Assembly (NCBI GenBank): GCA_900323505.1
Contig: OOIN01000003.1
Location: forward strand, 1,488,001-1,552,000
DNA length: 64,000 nucleotides
Source: Ustilago trichophora
Lineage: Eukaryota; Basidiomycota; Ustilaginomycetes; Ustilaginales; Ustilaginaceae
Direction of reading: 5' to 3'
Part shown: in pieces, positions 56,801 to 64,000 of the stretch
How positions within the stretch are numbered: the first letter of the stretch is position 1
How the letters are laid out: each line of letters opens with the position of its first letter
Notes under the pieces: generated by a model
What the model was told of the DNA's origin: nothing
Seen by the model: the letters and a program-made list of their open reading frames with translations, nothing else
Database searches by the model: none
Made by a program: the position numbers and the translations under genes

Positions 56801-58185
56801 GCATCTCACTGCCACCCTCGAGCTTCTCTAACTCCCGCTCTTGGTCACGACTCGTTGATCCGATCCGTCTCTCCCGACTCGGTTTCGGCATTCTTCATTC
56901 TTTTAGGCCCCAAACTCTCGATCTTGATCGCGCAACTCGGTTCAACACCTTTGCGGATCACCCCTTTGCCCAATGACTCGACTCTTCTGCCATTTCGATC
57001 CTTTGTCGCTGGTGCGGGATCTGACTCTGCGCCACTAGTCTTGCATCGTGTACTCCAATTGACGTCACATTTTTCTTCTTCAAAGCTCATCCCGTTCATT
57101 CTCCAACAATGATTTGCGGCTGTGCTCGTACTTGACTGAATCGCGAAGCCGATTCTGGTACGCTAGAAGGTTGCTGCATGGCTCTAGGTTGAATACAGCA
57201 TGGTCTTGTCGGCTCTTCATAAGTATATCACTGCAATTGATGAAGTAGGAGGGAGGCTTGAGCGATTTGTCCATCTCCTGGCCTTCTCCCAAAACAGCAA
57301 TGGACGGAGAGATCGGATCAACACGCGTCGTTATAGGACAAGATTGCGTCTTGCGAATCGTACGATCAGGCGAAATCTCATCGGTGACAGAGCCGTTGTT
57401 TTCGGCCTTTGCTTCATATCCTGACCGGAAGTCTCAGCCGTCTGTTTCCAATGCTCGAAAAAGCGTCTGTGCTGAATGCGTGCCTGGACCGCTTCATCAA
57501 GCGAGGCTGTCCGGGTTGTTTGTCAATGCGCACCTGATCGACTGTCCATCTCGGCGGAAGAGGGGCGGTGGGGTAGTTGATTGAGCCTTCATCTGTCACT
57601 CTGGGAACCAGTCGAAAAACAAAGGCACATGTCAACCGATCTGTCACACCGGTCTTTTCATTTGCGACATTCCGAGTGGCAGTGTAGAAAGGTAGTCCCG
57701 CAGAGCTCGGTTCGCGTATGTTCATCTATGTACAGGAAATGGCAGGTCTGACAGGTATCGACGAGACGAGGCTCGTGCAGGTGAAGATGCCGCGGTCGGT
57801 GCGGATTGCGATATGAGGTCGTAGTCAGGCTCTGAGGAAAGAAGAGCAAGGGAGGTCAGATGACGACTGAGGTTGGGTTTGATGTTGCCTTCCGTCGTTG
57901 ATGAAGTCAAAGGGCCCAGTATCGAGCTTGAGATGTGGGAGACGCCTCTGAGCAGTCGACTGAGTCGCAGGCCTGCAGAGAATTGGTAAATCCATAGCAG
58001 ACCCTCTCGTCTGCACCTTGACAGTATAAGTACAGGACGATTCTCGACCGTTCAGATTGTTCTCAGACCATCACTCTCCAACAACTCTTCCCATCTTCAC
58101 ATCTTCCTCTTCTTCTAACGAGACACTTCCAGCGGAACACTGCCACATCTTCACTCCTCTCACTTCACCTCGACTCGGCGTCACG
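56801..58185. other. Spacer between the two secreted protein genes
   Basis: This 1.39 kb region contains only short unsupported frames (for example 57258-57584 plus, which opens at a TTG). The last 130 bases are a CT-rich leader. No repeat is seen. Confidence 0.5.
58025..58031 (+). promoter_or_regulatory. TATA-like box of second secreted protein gene
   Basis: The sequence TATAAGT lies 155 bases upstream of the ATG at 58186, about the same distance as the box before the related gene at 56216. Confidence 0.4.
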
Positions 58186-59199
58186 ATGACTCGCCTTACC
58201 TCTGCCCTTGTCATGGGCGTCATGCTCGCCATGACCGGTGTCCTCGCCTCACCCGTTCACCAGGCCCAGGCTCAAGCCCCCGTTCAGGCTGAAAATGTCA
58301 AGCGCAGCGCTCCTGAGCTTGAGAAGCGCACCCTCGGTCTGATTCCTGGCCTTCTCGGTGGTGCCGGTGCCGGTGCCGATGCTGAGGTCGACGCTAGCGT
58401 TGGCGCTGGTGTTGGTGGCTACCCCGGCTACGGCTATCCCGGTGCTGGTGTCAGTGGCCATGCTCATGTTGGTGCTGGTTTCGGTAAGGGAGTCTGGCCT
58501 TACGGCGGTTACCCAGGCTACTACCCTGGTTATGGATACCCTTACCCTGGCCCCGGTCCTTATGGTCCTTACGGTCCCCCTGGTCACTGGCACCACCACC
58601 ACCCCTACGGTGGTGTTGGCGGTGGCGCTGGTGGCGGTGTTGGATGGGGTGGACCCGGCGGCCCTGGCGGACCTGGCGGACCTGGAAACGATGGTGACGA
58701 TGACGACGAGGACGACAACGACGGTCCTTCCGGCTACAATCCGGATGTTCCTCGTGGCGGTCAGGGTGGCCATGGTGGACCTGGCGGCCCCGGTGGTCCT
58801 CCTGGATACCCTCCTTACGGCGGATACGGCCACCACCACGGCGGTCACGGCCCCTACACCGGTCCTGGGGGCAACCCTAGCGGTGCTCCCTGGTATCCTC
58901 CTCAGGGAGGCAACGGCGGTCACGGCGGTCATGGTGGTCACGGAGGCCACGGTGCTCATGGAGGCAGCGGTGGCTATACTCCTCCTGAGGGCTACGGCAA
59001 CGGAGACAGCGGCAGCGGTGGCAGTGGCGGCCCTGGTGGTCCTGGAGGACCTGGTGGCGCTGGTGCTCCAGGAGGCCCTGGCGGCGTTAACGGTGGCAAT
59101 GGTGGTAATGGTGGCAACGGCGGCAATGGAGGAAATGGCGGCAACGGTGGTGGCAGCATCAGCAACCCTGATGGGGATGGCGAATGCGATGTTAACTAA
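58186..59199 (+). CDS. Secreted glycine-rich repeat protein with Kex2-like sites
   Basis: The 337-residue product begins with a signal peptide (MTRLTSALVMGVMLAMTGVLA). Two Kex2-type dibasic sites follow close together, NVKR|SAPELEKR|TLGL. The mature part is a very long Gly-rich low-complexity chain of GGP, GGPGG, GYPGY, GGHGG and GGNGG repeats, with one acidic block (GDDDDEDDNDG) in the middle. It ends with a single late Cys in GECDVN. Such chains resemble structural wall or matrix proteins; no family is recognised. The frame is open to 58057, but the ATG at 58186 begins the signal. The opposite strand is also open because of the repeat composition. Confidence 0.8.
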   Translation: MTRLTSALVMGVMLAMTGVLASPVHQAQAQAPVQAENVKRSAPELEKRTLGLIPGLLGGAGAGADAEVDASVGAGVGGYPGYGYPGAGVSGHAHVGAGFGKGVWPYGGYPGYYPGYGYPYPGPGPYGPYGPPGHWHHHHPYGGVGGGAGGGVGWGGPGGPGGPGGPGNDGDDDDEDDNDGPSGYNPDVPRGGQGGHGGPGGPGGPPGYPPYGGYGHHHGGHGPYTGPGGNPSGAPWYPPQGGNGGHGGHGGHGGHGAHGGSGGYTPPEGYGNGDSGSGGSGGPGGPGGPGGAGAPGGPGGVNGGNGGNGGNGGNGGNGGNGGGSISNPDGDGECDVN

Positions 59200-59638
59200 T
59201 CTCATCTCCTGGTCGACCCAGTCTCTTATTCTATGTCTGTCTAATTCATGTCAAAACGCTCGTCACGTCTCCATGATGCATTTGTCCCTAGCCGTAGCTT
59301 ATGTCCTGCAATGAACCTTGACTCTTTGTTTCATCCATAGTCTATCTGTACGCGCCTTCTATTGTGCATTGTATGTGTCGAACCTTTGTGATTCCGTTCA
59401 TGGCATGTGTCGAATCGAGTTGATTCCAAGAAGGTGGTGGTTCTAGGTGAAGCTGGAATTGTACATTTTAGCCATTTCAGGGTCCAAAGTCTCGGAGAAA
59501 TTTCTTTTTGGGCGCTGGTCGTGTATCGCGTGGGTGGTGGTCTGAGCACAGCAAGTCAGACTCCAAACCTTCTCATCCAACACTCTGTCTTTCCGCACCA
59601 CTTCATCCTTCTCCAGCCCCTTCTCCAGCTTGACTACC
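59200..59638. other. Intergenic spacer
   Basis: The 3' flank of the glycine-rich gene and the CT-rich leader of the next gene. Nothing else is recognised. Confidence 0.5.
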
Positions 59639-60724
59639 ATGGCGCGACTCACCGAGATCCAAGATGACTCTGATAGCGAGCATGAAACTCGCGCCTCCTC
59701 ATCTACCTCCAAGCAACAGCGAGCAGGGTTGACGCAAGACGAACAGGAACAGATCCTTTACAAGTCCGGCATCATTGAAAAGCTCGGTCTGCCCAAAGAC
59801 TTTGTCACAATGGACGAGGCCCAGGCTCAACTGGATGCGCTCAATCGCTCTTCCAAGTCCAAGTCATCAGGATCGAAAGTGGGAGCAGCAGAGGAGGAGG
59901 ATGAAGAAGGAGAAGGAGAAGAGGAGATCGACGACTCAGAAGACGACTATGGCGTGGCATCAGATCACGAATTCGACGGGGACGATACGGCGGACAGGCT
60001 AATGCGCGAGCAGGAGGCGACAGAGATGAGTCCAAATGTGGAGAGTATATTGGATCTCGTGATCTGGACAATGCCGTTTGGGTTCATGTATACGTTGCTG
60101 GATGTGTTGGTGCGACAGCAGTATGGTGAGACGGTTGGGTTTGCTGATGAGGTTATGCGGTTGGTTAGGGCTCTGCCTGGTAAGCATACTCGCCCTTTTC
60201 TGCCAGTCAACAGCGTGCGCGTGTATCTGGCTGCTGACGCTTTCTTCTATGTCCTGCTGTGTTTCTTTTGCAGTCCTCGCCGTGTTCATCCACTACAGTA
60301 AGTCCATTTCGCTTTCAGGCTTTGCTATATTCGGCTGGTGGCAACTTACGCTCTCGCTCTCTTTCTTCGCTCACGCTTCAATAGACCTCACTTCGCAGCG
60401 TCAAGCATTGATACAGGGCCTACTCTTCATCATCTGCTCAGCTTGCGGTTGCGCTCTCATCTACATTGTCAACAAGGTGCGTCCCTTACGTCCCCTTGGC
60501 ATCCTTTTCTCGGTTCTCTTTTCGGGCTCTCTAACCATGCTTCCGTTCTGCTTTCGTATGCTGGCACACAGTCACCTTACGACGTGGTGGTACAGCGAGT
60601 GGCTCCACTCGGCACCCTCTGGATCTTTTCCGTTGTGCGACTCGATTTGCTGCCCGCTTGCATTAGTCTGGCGATTGTTGCTGTTTTCGTGCAGCAGATG
60701 CAGCTCAAGATTGTCTTCGATTGA
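59639..60724 (+). CDS. Fungal multi-span membrane protein (possibly DUF7719), four exons
   Basis: Exons 59639-60179, 60274-60297, 60385-60476 and 60572-60724 give 269 residues with GT-AG introns (GTAAGC, GTAAGT, GTGCGT). The second exon is only 24 bases. The N-terminal half is acidic and disordered (EEEDEEGEGEEEIDDSEDD). The C-terminal half has about four spans: VIWTMPFGFMYTLLDVLV, VLAVFIHY, ALIQGLLFIICSACGCALIY and LPACISLAIVAVFVQQM. YDVVVQRVAPLGTLWIFSVV precedes the last span. The pattern matches a conserved fungal family I believe is labelled DUF7719; that label is from memory and tentative. The function is unknown. Confidence 0.8.
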
Positions 60725-61033
60725 ATAGCTTTGATTGTTGATGCATGACATCTAATGTATGATCGACGGGTGTGTGGTTGGAGTGCGTGCAAAATGAAGA
60801 ATGATATCGAGTGACAAACGAGGACGAGTGACGGCAGATTGATAAAGAAGGAGGAAAGTTGAGCTTCGGGCAAGTCCGAAAGCGTTGACGATTTTTGAAA
60901 AGCGTATCGGAATCTCCCCCGCGCCCTGCTTCCTGGTCTGTGCTCCTTCACCACCAGCCTTGCTACCTTTCTCTCCTCCTCCTCATCACCACCACCATCA
61001 TCCTTCTCAACACCACGCATCTCGGTCTCTAAG
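60725..61033. other. Intergenic spacer
   Basis: A 309-base spacer before the hydroxyisourate hydrolase gene, ending in a CT-rich leader. Nothing else is recognised. Confidence 0.5.
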
Positions 61034-61554
61034 ATGTCGAAATCACCCATAACATGCCACGTCCTTGATTCGACCCTCGGCAAACCAGCCCAAAACATCC
61101 GGGTTCAACTTGAAGCCCTCTCCGCCCAAAACGCTTCCTTCCACGTCCTTGCCACGGGTGCAACCAACACCGATGGCAGATGCCCAGATCTTCTAACCGG
61201 TCAAAAAGCCGAAGACGTCCTTGTATCCAAGGGGGTGTACAAGATGACTTTTTTCACGGGTGACTATTTTGCCCAAGCTAACAGGCCGACTTTCTACCCT
61301 CAGGTCGAGGTGAGTTTCTTTATCTCCACGATCGCTTCACACCTTCTAAAGGTCGCTCCGGAATATTTCGTGCAAGATGAAAACGATCGATAGAGGGAAG
61401 AACAAGAAAGAGAGAGAGAAACTGACGATTCGATTTCTTCAACGACGATTGTTTTGCACAGATCCTCTTCCAGCTCTCGGAAAGCCCAGATCCGCACTAC
61501 CACATTCCTTTGTTGCTCTCGCCGTTCTCATACACCACCTACCGTGGATCTTAG
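61034..61554 (+). CDS. 5-hydroxyisourate hydrolase (transthyretin-like), two exons
   Basis: Exons 61034-61309 and 61462-61554, with intron GTGAGT...GCACAG, give 122 residues, the usual length. The N-terminal [15 protein letters not shown] carries the first catalytic His. A middle [10 protein letters not shown] supplies the Arg, and [11 protein letters not shown] the edge strand. The second exon adds [18 protein letters not shown] and the invariant end YRGS. The enzyme hydrolyses 5-hydroxyisourate made by urate oxidase in purine breakdown. No PTS1 or clear PTS2 is seen, so the location is open. The 152-base intron is the longest in the window. The gene is convergent with the carrier gene. Confidence 0.95.
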
Positions 61555-61798
61555 ACGCTCCACATTCTCCTGCACATCTAAAACCTTCGTTCGACTCTAT
61601 TGACTGGGAATGCCTGTGCCCAAGCTCAGACTGTGACAAAACCATGAGCACACGATATGGGAAGGGTTGGCACATTGGACGATTCTTTTTCTTTGATTCT
61701 TCCATCGGCCTTGACGGGCCATAGCTGTGTGTGTGTGTGGAGGTAGATACGGGAACAAGCGAAAGGCAGAAGTATGGATAGGTGAGGGGAGGGTGGAA

Positions 61799-63024
61799 CT
61801 AATTCTTGACGGGGGCGGCGGCGGCGACGGGGGCGATAAGCTGTGCGACACACACGAGATCCGAAGGAAAGAAAGAAAAAAAAAAGAGTTGTCAGTCAGT
61901 GTGTACTCTACGGAGACGTCAGCCGTTGGAAGGGCGTTGTGGCACTTACAGCCTTTGTCAAGTTGAAGACCCTCTCCTTGCTAGCAAAGAGAATGGCAGC
62001 GGTGAGCACGCTCTGAAGCAGCTTGCTGGCGATACCCCTGTAGAGACCTGCGATGCCCTCCTTCTGGACGATCTCGGTCATGGCCGTCCAAATGTTGGTG
62101 CTAGCGCCCTTGCTGCTACCGGCGTGCTGTCGGCTCTTGATCACGATCTGGGGGTAAGTGAGACCCGTAGCAAAGAGCTTGCTAAGTGCACCGAGCCAGA
62201 AGAAGTCCCAGTCGCTGAGCGAGACTTTACCTCCATTTGCGCGTGCCAGGCGCGACTTGACGACCCAGTTCTTGAGCTGTTCAAACGCCGTGTACTGCAG
62301 CACGGGGTTGATGACTAGCACCAAGGCAGGGCCGAGACCCTTCCAGAGGGCCAGGGGGCCTTCTTCGCGGATGATCTTTTGCATGGTCTGCAGGAAGCCG
62401 AGACGCTTGACTGGCGCAGCAGAGGCGGCTTTAGGTTTAGCTTTGGGATCGGTAGAGCCAACACGAACGGTTTGGCGCGTGTTGACGATCCAAATGGGGT
62501 TGGTGGAGACAGTGGTGGCTGTACCGGCGATGACACCGGCAAGGATGGATTCAAAGGTGGAAAGTGCACCGCCGTTGACGATGGTAGCTGTGGCGGAAGT
62601 GGCTGCGGCTGCGGCGACTTTGGCCTTGGATTTGAGGATGGTCTCTCGGCACTTTTCGAAGAAGAAGTAGTAGACGCTGTTGTCATCACACAAAGGTTAT
62701 GGCAGAGTACGATTGTCAGCACAGCAGTTCTCATCGTTTCCCTCCTAACCATGGTGAAGGTGAAGCTGAGTGTTTTTAAGAGGGAAGCACTTACAAGTTG
62801 GTCACACCAATACCGATCAAACTGGAGCTCAATCCAGCGTAGAGACCAGAGACACCTTCCTGCTGCAAAATCTTGAGCGCCGCCTTGACCATGGGCTCCT
62901 CGGGATTCTTGCTTGACTCGACAGCTGCACGGGTCGAGATACCGACAAGGGGGTAAGTGGCGGTCATAGCGATCATTCCACCGACACCGCCGGCGCAGGC
63001 ATGGATGAACGAGTCGTCGGACAT
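61799..63024 (-). CDS. Peroxisomal-type adenine nucleotide carrier (ANT1/PMP34-like), three exons
   Basis: Exons 62795-63024, 61950-62676 and 61799-61840 give 332 residues. The mitochondrial-carrier fold shows three repeats with motifs TYPLVGISTR, NPIWIVNTRQT and TYPQIVIKSRQ. Each is followed by a QEG/EEG-type loop (QQEGVSGLYAG, REEGPLALWKG, QKEGIAGLYRG). NTR and KSR in the second and third motifs mark the peroxisomal ATP or CoA-cofactor branch (SLC25A17, yeast ANT1). It would bring ATP into peroxisomes for fatty-acid activation. The first splice restores TNFVYYFFFEK. The 42-base last exon adds an Ala/Pro/Val-rich end; retaining that intron would give a different short C-terminus. Confidence 0.88.
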
Positions 63025-63275
63025 GATTGGTGTTTTTCTTTGTCTGTTTAGGTTCGGGTAAGGACCGGCGGATGTTCTATCTCTACGAGATGAGCTTCTG
63101 GAGCGAGAAATATGGCGAAGATAGAAATGAAGGAGGTAGGGTATGTTGAGGAGGTGGTGAGGAAGACTCGGAGACTTTAGGAATGCTAAAAAGAGCTCAA
63201 AGCCGGAATGCGGGGGATGAGGGTTGTGCTTCAAAAAGCGCACCGGTGCAACCGGACGTGCAGTCTTTGTTGTGC

Positions 63276-63278
<3 letters not shown>

Positions 63279-63323
<45 letters not shown>
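63279..63323. repeat. (GA)22 microsatellite
   Basis: A 45-base GA run, about 255 bases upstream of the carrier ATG. It reads CT on the coding strand of that gene. Confidence 0.95.
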
Positions 63324-63324
<1 letters not shown>

Positions 63325-63699
63325 AGTTCGGTGCTACGCGAGCTCTCAGCGATTTCCAAATCTGCGTTGTGCTCTCACTTTCAACCGACAACCCCTGCTC
63401 CCCGTACAACAACCGTCTCCGCACGCATTCACTCTTCACTCTGTCCCCTTCTTGATACTCACAAAGATCCACAATGTACGCTCTTGAGAATATGCACATG
63501 ATCCAGCAAGCATCAAAACCAAGCCGAACGCGCGACGACAGGACAGCAAACCATGCAATGAGGCAGGCATTGGACGACAACCAGTGATGCGAACCGGCTT
63601 TTTCAGGCACTTGAGCTTGCCGGAAGCCAGACCAAAAAAAAGACGCGTTGTGACCGCATCGGCTTGAGAGCAACTTGACATAACCGAGGCGTGAAAAAG

Positions 63700-63719
63700 C
63701 TCTCTCTCTCTCTCTCTCT
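63700..63719. repeat. (CT)10 microsatellite
   Basis: A 20-base CT run in the same spacer, opposite in orientation to the GA repeat at 63279. Confidence 0.95.
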
Positions 63720-63868
63720 TCTCGCGTTCAACCTCAAAGGTATCGGACGAGCTGGCATCACGATTCTAATGGATCGGCTTCCCTGACCCGATGCCGATCC
63801 GTCATCATGCTAGTGTAGAACCTATGAAGCTTCATACGGTAGTGTCTATTTGAATACATGGATCAAGT

Positions 63869-63975
63869 TTACAAGCCAATGCGCTCGAGGAAGATCTTTG
63901 CAAACCACTCGGCACCAGGCGTGATGGTTACCTCGTCTACCAGTCCGATCTGCAACTCTTCCCCATCTTTAGCTT
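63869..63975 (-). CDS. Last exon of a gene extending past the window end
   Basis: On the minus strand, after a CTACAG acceptor, a 107-base exon encodes 34 codons plus stop, with phase 2. It includes GEELQIGLVDEVTITPGAEW and ends FLERIGL. The stop is TAA at 63869-63871. The coding character is good, but the fragment is too short for me to name the family. The rest of the gene is outside the window. Confidence 0.55.
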
Positions 63976-64000
63976 CTGTAGGGTGTTACAACCTTCCCCA

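Larger units (their letters stand above)
63025..63868. other. Promoter of the carrier gene with GA and CT repeats
   Basis: This 844-base region holds two dinucleotide repeats listed separately. No gene is recognised in it. Confidence 0.5.

Noticed and set aside
58249..59205. 318-residue open frame on the minus strand opposite the glycine-rich gene
   Set aside because: Its Ala/Thr/Val-rich product is the mirror of Gly codon repeats on the plus strand; the plus frame has a signal peptide and Kex2 sites, the minus frame has no domain.
58358..59314. Second long plus-strand frame overlapping the glycine-rich gene
   Set aside because: It is a shifted reading of the same GGN repeats, giving Leu/Val/Thr/Ala repeats without any known domain or start context.
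8417..63024. A purine-use cluster of AzgA and hydroxyisourate hydrolase
   Set aside because: The two genes are over 50 kb apart with unrelated genes between, and no urate oxidase or allantoinase is present.

Overview
The window looks like a stretch of nuclear chromosome from a basidiomycete fungus, most likely a smut of the Ustilaginales (Ustilago/Sporisorium/Pseudozyma type). The evidence is: eukaryotic gene structure with short GT-AG introns of about 75-150 nt, mostly with GTAAGT/GTGAGT donors; tRNA genes with introns after position 37; a dispersed 5S rRNA gene; protein families such as AzgA, CMC2, EDC3, DcpS, LCL3 and MPDU1; and small secreted proteins with Kex2-type sites. The species assignment is inference. 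I see no transposon open reading frame, CRISPR array or operon. Start codons were set to the first plausible ATG, because several long frames open at a TTG or GTG that a nuclear gene would not use.

Layout. 0-10 kb: end of a cut-off gene, an EFM7-type methyltransferase, a DUF2256/DUF3253 protein, an aldo-keto reductase, a hexose-6-phosphate epimerase, a large unknown disordered protein and an AzgA purine permease. 10.3-13.2 kb: a gene-poor stretch with a CT repeat and a 44-base poly-A. 13-23 kb: an ABCC transporter, a four-helix membrane protein, the small twin-CX9C gene CMC2 (rebuilt from four exons) and a DUF2237 protein. 23-36 kb: tRNA-Leu(CAG), an LRR protein, an APC amino-acid permease, an EDC3-like protein with an unexpected HExxH domain, a Nudix hydrolase, a type I DnaJ, DcpS and a possibly myristoylated unknown. 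36-54 kb: GH85 ENGase, a DUF2470 membrane protein, an FAHD1-type hydrolase, a CoA-binding protein, a secreted aldose 1-epimerase, a DUF1275 protein, a secreted GH92 mannosidase, 5S rRNA, a Gfo/Idh/MocA oxidoreductase, LCL3 and MPDU1. 54-64 kb: an intron-bearing initiator tRNA-Met, two related secreted glycine-rich proteins, a multi-exon membrane protein, 5-hydroxyisourate hydrolase, a peroxisomal-type adenine nucleotide carrier and the last exon of a gene running off the end.

The genes are individually transcribed and mostly housekeeping; there is no single pathway cluster. Loose themes are mRNA cap and decay metabolism (EDC3, DcpS, possibly the Nudix enzyme), N-glycan handling (GH85, GH92, MPDU1), purine handling (AzgA, HIU hydrolase) and mitochondrial or peroxisomal proteins. 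Three enzymes carry a presequence-like N-terminus followed by a second in-frame Met at the conserved domain, which suggests dual localisation. The most unusual items are the EDC3-HExxH architecture, the paired secreted glycine-rich proteins and the intron in the initiator tRNA.
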